A stretch of DNA of 64,000 nucleotides from Brachionus rotundiformis (taxonomy: Eukaryota > Rotifera > Eurotatoria > Ploima > Brachionidae), in NCBI GenBank assembly GCA_016802295.1, contig JAESIW010000115.1:62001-126000 (forward strand). The letters are read 5' to 3'. A program made the translations under genes and the position numbers. Below the pieces are notes generated by a model. That model was not told the DNA's origin and searched no databases. It saw only the letters and a program-made list of their open reading frames with translations. Below are positions 10,766 through 21,503 of the stretch, one piece after another; the first letter of the stretch is position 1; each line of letters starts with the position of its first letter.

Positions 10766-10988
10766 TTAACACTAGAAGACCCGACGGGTTTTTTAGACCC
10801 ATTTTTTTAAATTTCAAATCTCAATATCTTTTGAATGCAGAAACAGAATTTAATATTCAGTATTTTATTTTTTAAATTTATGGATACTTTATTGAATATC
10901 AAAAAAAAATGTTGCTATTCTATGATAATTTTTTTAAAAATTAGTTTTTAAATTTTTGTCATTTTTTGGTCGGGCTTTCTAGTGTTAA
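10766..10988. mobile_element. piggyBac-like MITE with TTAA ends
   Basis: The left end reads TTAACACTAGAAGACCCGAC. The right end, reverse-complemented, reads TTAACACTAGAAAGCCCGAC, so the two agree at all but two positions. TTAA at both outer ends fits the TTAA target duplication of piggyBac transposons, and CACTAGAA resembles their CCCTAGAA-type termini. The interior (about 180 bp) has no reading frame, so this is a non-autonomous element. It lies in the gap between ARL8 and GAS8. Confidence 0.75.
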
Positions 10989-11111
10989 GATTAGACATTA
11001 AAAATGTTTTAAAATAACTTAATAAATAAATTAATTGGAATACTTTTATTTATTATTTATAAGAAGGCAAATATTAGACAAATTAAAAACTTCTGATAGC
11101 TATTTTTGGAT

Positions 11112-12616
11112 TTATGTTGGAGCTGATACGAGACCAGATACACCTTTTCCTAATTGTTGTTGATTTCCGCCAATTGTACTTTCTAAAGGCTTAAAACCCA
11201 TCTCTTCAACTGGTATACCAAACTGGGCTAACTTGGCCTCGTAAGTCCTTAATAAGTCATTATGAGCTTTGCAAACTCTAGCCAATTCATATTGAAGATC
11301 TTTAATGGCACTATTTTTCGAATCCAAAACATCTTCCAATTTTCTGGTTACAACAGTTAGAGCAGACGGGTCCAGATTTGATGCTGTTAATACTTCATTC
11401 AATTGTGCCTCTTTCTTTTCTAAAGTGTCCCCTAAAGCACCAAGTTTCTTCTCCAATAATAAATTCTTAAGATTGCTTTTTTGTTGGACGTCATGAACCG
11501 CTTTAACAAATTTCTTGTACAATTCATCGCGTTCCTTAACTGTTCCTTCGAAACGCTGTGTCAAAACTTCATGTTCCCAGCCTAATTTTGCGTTCTGGTC
11601 TTCCATATCTTTAAGTCTAGCTTTGGTTGAAGCCAAAAGAGCCTTATCTTTTTCATATGAAAAGAGCTGACGTTCTAAATCAGCAACTCTATCTTCAGCT
11701 TTCTTTAAAGGTTCTGCCATCCTCTTGTTTTCAGCTTGTACTTCAGACATTTGTTTTTCTATCTTTTCTCGCTGCTTTTTGACATCTTCGTTTTCGGTTT
11801 TTAAAGTATTAATTAAAGATAAATTATTCAAAGTAATATCATTGTAATAATTTTTTATGTCACTAAATGCTTTTTCATGATCAGCCATTAGTTTATTAAT
11901 CTGTTTATTCTTTCGCTCCTCAATTTCATGAATCTCGGTTTTTCGTCTAATGTCTTGTTCGTCACGCAGTTGCTTGAGTTTTTTCTCATATTTTTCCTCA
12001 ATCTCTTTAGCTTGGTTTTGAAATTGCTCTCTTAAATTGGTTATGAAAGAATCATGACTTTTTTTCAAGTTTCTAATAACATCTTCGTGTGCAAGCTCTT
12101 GTTCTTTCATTGAAATTTTCAACTGTCTTTTTTCACTTCTAAGGTCCATTTGTCCTTCTTCATTTAGCTCATTATTGACTTTTAGTTCTAATTGAGCCTC
12201 TGACTTTAGCTGTGCCAAATTATTTTGATGTTCGTAAAGTAAATGCTTCACTTTTTGCTTCATTACTTTAATTTCGACTTGATGGCGTTCTTCACTGTCT
12301 TCCATTTCGCGATCTTTATTTCTTAATTCGGCTTTCTTTTCTTCAAGTTGACGCTTTGTAATCTCCCAAAAGGTATTGATTTTGTCTCTTTCTAATTGAA
12401 AATAATTACGTTCTTCTCTTTCTCTATCTAGCTCTTCACGAATGTTAACTATATGCTGTTCTAGTTGTTCTTTTGACATTTCCTCGGTCGATATCCCTTC
12501 AATAACTGTTGGGGTATTCTTTTTTGCTTTTCCTTTCTTTCCTTTTTTATTTTTTGGTGGCTAGTACATGAAATATTAAAGCTATGTCCATATTCAGTGC
12601 TCAGCATACTTACCAT
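11112..12616 (-). CDS. GAS8: GAS8/DRC4, nexin-dynein regulatory complex subunit
   Basis: Two exons: 12614-12616, which is only the ATG, and 11112-12560, separated by a 53-bp intron (GTAAGT to TACTAG). The 483-residue product begins MPPKNKKGKKGKAKK, like the basic start of vertebrate GAS8 (478 residues). It continues as one long coiled coil with signature stretches such as REERNYFQLERDKI, DIKNYYNDITLNNLSLIN and IKDLQYELARVCKAHND, ending GLVSAPT. DRC4 is a core linker of the N-DRC that holds axonemal doublets together and controls dynein, so the animal has motile 9+2 cilia or flagella. The intron directly after the start codon is unusual but needed to recover the conserved N-terminus. Confidence 0.96.
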
Positions 12617-12839
12617 TTTTTAAATGATTATATGGTCAGAAAATTAACAGTTAAAAACTTGGTAAAGATTAATTTGGTTTTGATTATTATTAATAATAAA
12701 ATGAAAAAAAATAAACTAAAAAAAGCTAAATTATACGAATATTTTGTCACTATAGAAACTAAATCCTCCGCTTGAAAACTTAATTTTTTTAATCTATTTT
12801 GTTCAAAAAAACATCAACAAAAATCATCGAGTTGTAGAT

Positions 12840-13692
12840 TTAATGTTTTAGTTTTAGTACAGTGGTTTATTGCAACGCATAAAAGAATGCGTGAAATCTG
12901 ATAACAGATTATGTGCAAAAAGCAATATTTTGATAGTATTTATCTATTTTTGCTTTTAAATTTCGCTTGATTGAGCTTCTACTACATCTTCTCTCAGCAT
13001 ATTCCAATTGTTAACTACACGGTTTTTGAAGAAGCTGTATCGTTGAACACAATTCCTGACTATTTCTCTTTTAATTTTGTATGGATGGCCTCTTGTACAT
13101 CTGCTTGAGAAGGTGATTGCCAACTGATAATCGCCTTTCAGTTAAATTGGTCAGATTTTCTTCATAATTAAGATTCTTAAAACCATCAATAGAGCGGGTA
13201 GCTCTTCGCTGCACATCCTCTAAAATTTTTTTATCTTTCTGTAGATATGGCGACCATACTGGAATAGCATACTCTAAATGAGGTCTTAAAAGACTTGTAA
13301 AAAGTAATTTAATAACCATCTGGAACCAAAACTTAATGCCATGAAGAATTTGACCTAATATTCTGTTACCTTTTGAGGCTGTTGAACAAACTTGCGAATT
13401 CTATTTCAGATCGTTTTGGAATCAGATTCCTAAATCTTTCTGAATCCGGGATATTGAAACAAGATGTACTTTATTATTCGCTAAATTAGTCATAATCTAA
13501 TCATTTTGAAATTCTTGACTAAAACTCATAATCTCGCATTTTACGAAGTTTAGATACATAGACCACTAATTACATCAGCTGATCAAAGAATCAATATCGT
13601 CTTGAAGTAACTTAAATGACTCATACGGATTAAGTCGATCTATAATACAAAATATCTTGCAGTCATCTGCGTAAAATGGCATTTATTTTTTA
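12840..13692 (-). mobile_element. 5'-truncated LINE, CR1/jockey-like reverse transcriptase 3' part
   Basis: Read on the minus strand from about 13692, the sequence gives MPFYADDCKIF, the reverse transcriptase catalytic YADD box. A frame broken by stops follows (about 13590-13330), then LLRPHLEYAIPVWSPYLQKD and a VQRRATRSI thumb segment (13319-13071) typical of CR1/jockey-type LINEs. A short 3' UTR ends near AATAAACCACTG and an A-rich tail at about 12840-12870. Everything 5' of YADD is missing, as expected of a truncated insertion. Stops and frame changes mark it as dead. It lies 0.2 kb from the start of GAS8. Confidence 0.85.
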
Positions 13693-14323
13693 GTCTGTCT
13701 GTATTAATATATTATATTAATGATATTATTAATATAATAATTGCAAAGAAGCAGAGAAGAAGAAGTGTTTTGTTTAGATTTATATTTTATCTATAAATTT
13801 CTTAATGAGCTTAGATTTGAAAGCAATAAATCTAATACTTTTATTACTCCTCAAATATTATCAATAGTGACATCATTGATAGTTTCTTATTATTGGATAA
13901 TATTTATTTTTTTCATTAATATAAAAGAATCAAAATGTTTTTAATATGAAGAAATATGCCTGGCTGACCAGTGGCTTGACTGCTAGTCGGTCAGATTTTT
14001 TTAATTCTATGGAATACAAATAAATCATTGTAATGAAAAAATTTAAGCAAAAATTTTTGATTATATTATATTTTGTTTTATTTTGGTTTTTAAGATTTAC
14101 TTTAACAACTCAAATAATTAAATTTAGCTTAAACTCATGGAAATTGAGCAAATATGATTCAAAAGTAAAATTTCAAAATCTCAGTATAATAATATTATTA
14201 CATAAATTATTTAAATTTTGTATAAAAAATAAATTCGTAAATATCTTTATAATTCAGTATTTTATCGCATTCTATTTAAGTAAATTTCAGCGAGATAAAT
14301 AGATATTCTATTTTTGTAAAATA
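13693..14323. other. Intergenic, AT-rich
   Basis: Contains an AT palindrome at about 13705-13740 and a short GC-richer patch at 13955-14000 (a CTGACC to GGTCAG pairing). Short frames here look like composition effects. Confidence 0.5.
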
Positions 14324-14926
14324 ATGGATGATGATATATTAACAACATTGAAAATTTTAATAATCGGAGAGAGTGGAGTTGGAAAGTCTTCAATTTTGCT
14401 TCGATTTACCGATGACTTGTTCGATCCGCAACTTTCAGCAACCATAGGTGTTGATTTTAAAGTAAGAACCTTAACAGTCGAATGTAACAAAACAAAACTA
14501 GCAATTTGGGACACAGCAGGTCAAGAACGATTCAGAACACTTACACCAAGCTATTATCGAGGAGCTCAGGGTGCTATTCTCGTTTATGATGTTTCATGTC
14601 GAGAAACATTCACAAAATTAGATAATTGGCTGAACGAGCTTGAAACTTTTGCCAACAAATCTGATATTGTTAAGATGCTTATTGGAAACAAAATAGACAA
14701 ATCAAATCGAGAAGTAACCAAAGAAGAAGGCTTAAAGTTTGCAAGAAAGCATTCTATGCTCTTTATTGAAGCAAGCGCCAAAACCAAAGAAGGCGTTGAA
14801 ATAGCTTTTGAAGAATTAGTCGAGAAAATCCTTCAGACCCCAGGTTTATGGGAGAATAGAACAAACGGACTAAATGTTGGAAACAATATTCCACCAAATC
14901 AAAATGCTAATTGCGGCTATTGTTGA
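14324..14926 (+). CDS. RAB18: RAB18 small GTPase
   Basis: Single exon, 200 residues. P-loop GESGVGKS at 15-22, switch II DTAGQE at 63-68, NKID at 122-125 and SAK at 151-153 are intact. The runs LTTLKILIIGESGVGKSS and FARKHSMLFIEASAKT are diagnostic of RAB18, which acts on ER, Golgi and lipid-droplet membranes. Vertebrate RAB18 ends in a CAAX-like CSVL after GGY. Here the protein ends N-C-G-Y-C and stops, so neither a CAAX box nor CC or CXC is present. The lack of introns is not informative here, since SNRK and the bHLH gene are also intronless. Family identity is firm; membrane anchoring of this product is open. Confidence 0.95.
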   Translation: MDDDILTTLKILIIGESGVGKSSILLRFTDDLFDPQLSATIGVDFKVRTLTVECNKTKLAIWDTAGQERFRTLTPSYYRGAQGAILVYDVSCRETFTKLDNWLNELETFANKSDIVKMLIGNKIDKSNREVTKEEGLKFARKHSMLFIEASAKTKEGVEIAFEELVEKILQTPGLWENRTNGLNVGNNIPPNQNANCGYC

Positions 14927-16320
14927 ATTAAAGAATGTTTTTAAAATGTATAGAATTTTATTTCATAAAAAATTCATTTAATTGAATTGAATTTTTGTAT
15001 CTTTGTCCATTTTCTTCCCTATTTTGTTCGCGAGTTTAAATAAATCTTTCTTTAAAATAAAATTTTTAAAAAAATCTAAGGTGAAAATATTTGAACTATA
15101 TTTATATAAATTAAATTGATACAAATGATTATAATGCTATTTTTTGAAATATATAGACCATAAATTATTAATTTTTTAATTTTAAATTTGAATAACAGGA
15201 TTCAATGTTTTATTTTATTTTGCTCGTAGCGACGTTTCAATAATCTGTAAATTAGATTTAAAATAATATTGTTAATAAATTACAAGCTAATTATTCATTA
15301 GTTTGAGTACTTTTATCAAAATTTAAAATATGAAGTATTTTAAATTTGAATCTTTATTTTTTGTCAAGATTTTTCTCTACATACAATATAACTTTTTGCA
15401 AAGATTTATCGTATCTAAAATTAAATAAACAGAATAGATTATATTGCATAGATCATTAGTTGCTAATAATACTTTACAAGGTGTTATGGATATGCTTGAG
15501 GAATTAACTAAATATAACTTAAAGATTAGTTGAATATTTACATTTAATAGTTGTAAATATTGAGTAAAATTGGAATCGATACGCATCGATTGATTAACTA
15601 TTAAAACGAAATTAATTCAAAACTAGATTCTGTCAAAAAAATTTTAAAGTCGAAAAATAAACTAAAAAGCATGACACCAGTAAACAATTATTTCCAACTG
15701 TTTCTGTTTTTAAGACAGTAATTTATGAGTTCTTAGAGCAAGACTTTGACAAAAAAATTAACTTAGCACACTTGAAGGAAATTTTTACACCTAACAAAGT
15801 CATGTGGACAAAAATGTGCATTATCTTAAAAAATTTTCTACGCACTTAAAATATCTTGAATTACAATTCGAAGCAATATGAAACTAAAATTGAGATTTGT
15901 AAAATATCTAAATAAAAGATGAGCACTTGAATAGAATAGAACAATATTGATGAATATGACTCTTATTAATTATTTTTATTGCTTATAACTGCTTAATTGT
16001 CAAAAAATATGAGTTAAAAATTAGAAATATTTTAATTTCATTAACTTTTTGCCCACTTAATTGGAATAATCTAAATTATTTCAATTTAGATTTAAATATA
16101 ATTATAATCATTATTTTGAGACAAACTTTAATTTTTTTGTCTCAATTTTGAAGCAGTTAGTTAATTTTTTCAAAAATTTTAATTATTATATATAAAAATA
16201 TTTTGAATAAACAAAAAACAAAAAAATTTAAAACATAATTTTAATTTATTTATGGCTATAAAATATTTATTTAATAAAATTTACAATAAATTAAATTGAA
16301 CAAAAGTTTAATGACAATAA
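14927..16320. other. Intergenic between convergent RAB18 and bHLH genes
   Basis: About 1.4 kb of AT-rich DNA. A minus-strand frame at 15377-15586 has no recognisable features. No repeats seen. Confidence 0.5.
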
Positions 16321-17100
16321 TTATAAAGACAATAATTGCGACATGCGATCAATGTATTCGATTGCTGATTTTAATGTTTCCGATCTTGAGAGCTTATTTT
16401 TGGCAAATTCAGAAATGGGTAAAACTTTTCTCAATTCCTCAAAAGCCTTGTTAAGTTTGAGCATTCTCCGCTTTTCTCTCATGGTAGCTTCGGCTCGCTG
16501 CAAACGATTCAAAATTCTCTTGCGTTTCCGCTTGCCATTTTGGTCTGTATTAACACTGTCGTCAAGTTCGCTACTCATTAATTTCCTAGTCTGTCTTGGC
16601 TGAGATCTAGCATTTGGAATTGTCAAGCTTTTACCATTGTCCAATTGTTCAATGAGTTCATCGTCATCAGTCTCTGTTAAACTGCATGAAAACGAAACTG
16701 AAATATTGGAATTTTCGAGCTCCATAGAATTTCGTAGGTGAGCTGAATTGTCCAAGTTCTGAGAAACTGTCGGATAGTAATAGGCATACTCGTTGGTATT
16801 GTAACTTTGATAATAATTTTGATTGTAGTACTGATTACCATAATCAAATTGGCCAGGAAGGTTTTCATATTGATAAAAGTTCTCCTGGAAATGAGGATCA
16901 TATGGATACTGAATTGGTAGCGGATTTTCAATGTAACTTGATTGTAAGCCTTCGGTGCTAAAATTGAATGGCGAGGCTGGAAATGAGCTTGACGAAGAGG
17001 GAGACGTCTCAATTTCATTTAACCATTGGCTCATCAGTTTGGACTGATCTTCAAATGATTCAATAAGTTCCGATTTTATCATGTTAGTTTCAAAGAACAT
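16321..17100 (-). CDS. Group A bHLH transcription factor
   Basis: Single exon, 259 residues. The bHLH domain is at the extreme C-terminus (about 200-259): basic region RAEATMREKRRM, helix 1 LNKAFEELRKVLP, a loop, and helix 2 LSRSETLKSAIEYIDRMSQLL, with only two residues after it. Upstream are a nuclear-localisation-like KRKRKR and a long acidic, tyrosine/asparagine-rich region (YYNQNYYQSYN) that could activate transcription. Helix 2 resembles Achaete-scute (ETLRSAVEYI), while the basic region is closer to the Twist/FERD3L/Mesp type but has T where N is usual. I cannot place the family. It probably acts as a heterodimer with an E protein at E-boxes. Confidence 0.85.
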   Translation of the reverse strand: MFFETNMIKSELIESFEDQSKLMSQWLNEIETSPSSSSSFPASPFNFSTEGLQSSYIENPLPIQYPYDPHFQENFYQYENLPGQFDYGNQYYNQNYYQSYNTNEYAYYYPTVSQNLDNSAHLRNSMELENSNISVSFSCSLTETDDDELIEQLDNGKSLTIPNARSQPRQTRKLMSSELDDSVNTDQNGKRKRKRILNRLQRAEATMREKRRMLKLNKAFEELRKVLPISEFAKNKLSRSETLKSAIEYIDRMSQLLSL

Positions 17101-18445
17101 TTCTGATAGTTGATAGCAAAAACTTTTCTCAATTTGGACTTTAAATTCTAAAACGTTTAATTTAAACGTGCCTCTTAAAATTAATATAAACCAATTAGAA
17201 TAAATAACAAATGGAAAAAAAATCTATTGGATATGAAAAAAATAATTTTTGTCTGTAGCAAATAATAATTTTTTGTAGATAACAAGTATCGATTAATCAT
17301 TGTATAAATATGATGCCAACTCTAAATAGAATATCTGAAAAAGGTATTTCTATTAGACTAATCAAGCTGATGCTATTTATTTTTCAAATTTACTAAAATA
17401 AGTAACTAGATGCTTTTTATAGGCGAGGCGAGCTAAAAAGTAAGCGTCTCTGGATTATTATTGTTCTTGTTTGAAATATTTAAATGATTCTTTAATAATA
17501 ATCATTATGAATCAAAAGTCCAAAGCGTGCACCGATGACTTGCAGTTTATATTTTAATTAAATTAAATACTATCTTAATTTACCGTTTTATGCTATTATC
17601 GCTTAGTTTTTTGTTTAAATTTTAATTATTTATAATAGCCGTATTATTTTTAGTTTAGAACTAATCAATTCTTAATGTTTGTTTGTTAACCACACTTTTT
17701 TAGGATATTGGATGAAAACGATGCTCTCATGAAGCAAATTTTTATCTAAGGTTAAAGGATGGATGCAAATTTTATGAATAAATGTACAAAATGCACATTC
17801 GGTCTTTAGAAAAAAGTCATTTTAACTGACGCGTGTTGATATTTGGACTTCTGATACAAGTCGGTTCTTCAAACATGAGGAATCAATCAATTTCAAGCAT
17901 ATTGATCAAAATTAGAAGAAACTCAAACGCTTCAATTTGGGACCATTAATTTTTTAATCAAAGTTAAAAATATATATTTAATGTATCAAAAATTCAAGAA
18001 ATTAATAAACCTTATCACATCAGTATGTGGTGCAGCTAATTTTGTTTGCTTATGCTTACTTCTAAACGAAAGGTTTTTATTAATATAACAGATACAGAAA
18101 TAAAACAGATACAAAATTAATTTTATTATCAAAAATTTAAAACAATTCTTTTAAAAATTGGTTCTGAAAATGAAAAGTAAATATAAAATATCAGAATAAT
18201 TTGAACAGATATCAAATGTTTAGAAAATTATTCATTAACTTCTAATACATCCAATATTTAAATTGAATTTAAAAAAAAGTCATATTACATATCAAATGGA
18301 TTCAATGTAGAAAAGGAAAATTTTTTGGGTTCAATTTTTCCATTTATTGGTTAAAAGAAAAGACATTTTTTGTGAAACCTTTATTTTAATTGGTGAAGCA
18401 GAATTGCTTTATGTTACAAAAAATATGAAAAAACATTATACATAC
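17101..18445. other. Intergenic upstream of the bHLH gene
   Basis: Probable promoter region for the bHLH gene plus AT-rich filler. No gene or repeat recognised. Confidence 0.5.
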
Positions 18446-18744
18446 CATCTTAATTTTTATGCTTTTTTTAGCATAAAAACGAAAAATAGCCTCGTTCGAT
18501 GAAAAAAAAATTTTTTCTTGTAAATCCTTTCCAAAAACTTTTAAAACTCTGGGAGTTTGAACCTTATTTTGAAATGAATTTTCGTAAATTTCAAAATAAT
18601 CGCTTTTATTGATTAACCTTTCCTTAATTATCTTATGATCAAAAAGAAAATCTGTTGAGTCCCTATACCCTTTCTGAAAATTATAAGTTTTTCTCAGATA
18701 ATTCATAATTTTATTTTCAATTTTAATCATGAATTTTCCCATAG
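18446..18744 (-). other. Possible orphan exon, CUB-like
   Basis: An open minus-strand stretch is bounded by an acceptor-like AAATTCAG and a good donor (ATG then GTATGTATAA). It encodes about 99 residues, including KSDYFEIYENS and IFFSSNEAIFRFYAKKSIKI. That pattern recalls the second half of a CUB domain (DYxEIYDG, then SSNxMxIxF), but no cysteines are in place. I found no matching neighbouring exons. It may be a relic, part of a fast-evolving gene, or chance. Confidence 0.25.
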
Positions 18745-18923
18745 CTGAATTTTTTCGATGGACTTTTAAAAGTTTGCCGATGGCTTAGTTTAAAAATAAA
18801 ATCTAATATTTTTTGTTTCTTTTTTGTTTAACTTGTGTGTATTTTATGTGATTTTCAAACCAAACTATTTTCATGCTTTATATTTTTTTGTTTAACATTA
18901 TATTAAGTCTAATGCCAAAATGA

Positions 18924-19064
18924 AAATTCTCGAAACTTAGTACACGTAACTAAATCGGATTTTTAATAAAATTAAGTAAGTTATAACATGGATGAGATGG
19001 TTCTTGTTACATGTAACAACTTAAAAAATCCAATTTAGTTACATGTACTAAGTTTCGAGAATTT
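18924..19064. repeat. Hairpin element with 41-bp inverted arms
   Basis: Arms at 18924-18964 and 19024-19064 are reverse complements at 39 of 41 positions. Both mismatches are C/T transitions. The 59-bp loop carries partial echoes of the arm (GTTACATGTAAC). It has no coding capacity and no clear target duplication. It is a foldback MITE or hairpin element of unknown family. Confidence 0.7.
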
Positions 19065-19742
19065 ACGGTAAAACGTTATGGTTAGCTCGATGTTTTTTTA
19101 ACCAATCAAAAAGATATTTCAAATAAAAAAAATTTCCTATTTTATTCAATATGTAACCAAAAGTTTTAATAATTTCTAAGTTATCAACTCAAGTCATTTA
19201 TTTTTATACAATCGTTTCGAAAGTCGATTGCTCCACTCTCTTCATTTATCGCATGATTTATCTATTGATATTGAATATTTATTTTTTTTGATTGGTGAAT
19301 AAAATTTCAACTTGTTTAAAAAAAATTTATATGATTTTTGAGGCATTGATTTTATTTTAATTAACTTACATTATTCGGTAAAAGCTTTAATATTGGATAG
19401 AAAGCTCGAAATATTTATCAGCTTATTAACTTACAGCTTATTAGATTGAGAAAATCAAAAAGAAAATACTATTAATAACCCAATCTATAGTAGACCGAGT
19501 GAACTATCTTTTTCGATCTATAAAAGCTTTTGATAAATTTGGTAAATGGAATTATATAAAAAATTTAAAAGGCATAATCTTCATGCAGAATTTAAAACTT
19601 CTTCAGATATCGTTATTTTACAATTATTTTAAAATTGTAACACTTCTGTAGATTAGTTCATCAACTGTGGAATGTCACAAGGCAGTTGACTATCTTCAAA
19701 AATTTCCTAATATATTCAATATCATCCTTTCTAAAGTAAAAG
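19065..19742. other. Intergenic, AT-rich
   Basis: No gene, repeat or structured signal recognised. Confidence 0.5.
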
Positions 19743-21165
19743 AAACCCAGGTCGGGAATCTTATTTAAGATCTTATAAGATTGAATAAGACAAAAAATCG
19801 ATTCAAGATCTTTTACCGTTCCTAAAAATTATCTTTGTTTTTCTTATTTAATAAGATTTTTTAAGACAAATTTTAAGGTTCTTGATTAGAATCTTAACGA
19901 ATCTAAATGGAAAATTTCTTATAAAATCTAAACTTGATCTTAATTAAGATTCTTTAGTCGATTCTTGTAAAATCTTTACCTAAAAGTTATTAAAAGTTCC
20001 TTATAAGATCTCATTTTCAAGTATTTCAAAGTCATTTTAAGTTAAGATTTTTCAAGAAAATTTTTTAAGATCTTATTTTCTAATCATAAATAATCTTTTG
20101 CTATTAAGATAATATTAAGATCTGGTAAGTTATAAGAAGAAAATATCTTAAAAGTCTTAATGAAAAATAGAATAAGAAGAAAATAAGATTTTTAATGGAA
20201 TTTTTATTTTAATGTGTTTTTTGATAAAATGACTTTAAATATTTAATCGTGTTCATCTTCATTTAGATACTTGATTAAATAAAAAACATTTTCACTTTCT
20301 TCATAAATAAATATGATATCATCAGCATTAATTATCAATATATCGTCTGTTTTTTCACTAACTGACAAAAAATTGTCAAAAATATTGTTCGACTTTAAAG
20401 TTTGAAGATTATCTGGAATTCTTACTTTTATGTAATCAAAAAGACATGTCTTAGTCGTTTTTAAAGCAAACAAAAGAACATAAAAAAAAAATTTCAATCT
20501 CTATAAAATAATTAACTAAACCAAAAAACGATTTTCCTTCAGCCGTGTACTTTATAGAATAACTTAAAGTATTTTCACCAGCTTTTTTGTAATTTATAGA
20601 ATGAAAAATTCAGTTTTCTATCGAAATTCTTAAACAAATAAAAACATCATCATCAAATTTTTCAATCTCAAATTGTTCTAGCTCAAATCGATTTAATTTT
20701 CTTTTTGTTGAACTCTTTTTTTGTTTATATTTCTTTTCTCGTGTAACCCTAACCCAAAACAAAATCGCATAACTCTGAATTGTCATTATTGTGTTCAAGA
20801 TCTTCTAAACGACTAAGAAACTCAAAATGTAATCCTTCATCTAGAAAATTTTAAGATAAATTATCAAAATCTTACTCTAAATGAAATCACTTGTTTGGTT
20901 TCTCTAAGAAAAAAAATATGTTTTAAGATAATAAGTTTTTATTTAAATACAATTTAAATACAATTAAAGATCTTATATGGATCTTTTAAGGAAAAATAGT
21001 CTTAATTTTACTTTTTTTTTCCTAGAAATCTCTTATAAGATCCGATACCGAACCATGCAAAGTTCTGTTACTGAAAATATAAGATCTTGTTTCAAGTTCT
21101 TACTCAGAATAAGGTAAGTTCCTTGATCTGATCTTAAGTAAGATCTTAACAAGATTTAGGTCATG
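19743..21165 (-). mobile_element. Decayed DNA transposon rich in AAGATCTTA words
   Basis: Two flanks (about 19743-20200 and 20880-21165) are packed with degenerate AAGATCTTA/CTTATAAGAT words in both orientations. The outer ends are weakly inverted: CCCAGGTCGGGAATCTT on the left, CCCATGACCTAAATCTT on the right after reverse complement. Between them, minus-strand coding debris (20798 down to 20243) includes KLNRFELEQFEIEKFDDD, then INYKKAGENTLSYSIKYTAEG with FFGLVNYFIEI and NADDIIFIYEES, broken by stops and frame changes. The segment around FGLVNYF resembles a C-terminal region seen in proteins of some CACTA-like and related transposons; that family link is a guess. I read the whole as one old element. 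Confidence 0.45.
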
Positions 21166-21503
21166 GGAACCTTTTTCGCAGATGATCTCTGTATCAAGTC
21201 ATCAAAGAAATTATAATTCAGTTAAAGTTGAACACAATTGAAAAAGATTATCATATTTAGCGATATTTAAAAGTATTAAATCAAAGGTACAAGGTACTTT
21301 AATTTTAGAATTTATTGATTATCTTAAAAAGAAAAAAAATTCTCTTTAAAATTTAGATCATAATATAATTTCAAAACATGGATATTTTTTAAAAATTATT
21401 CTATAAATATAATAAAGTAAATATAAATTATTAAATAAAAATCTTTTTCTATTAAACTATGTAAGTATAATATGATTGTCGGCTTGTTTTACACGATAAT
21501 TTC

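Noticed and set aside
13741..14302. Two plus-strand frames before RAB18
   Set aside because: Low-complexity F/I/K/N peptides expected from AT-rich DNA.
20747..20757. Telomere-like AACCCTAACCC
   Set aside because: Fewer than two full repeat units inside transposon debris; no array.
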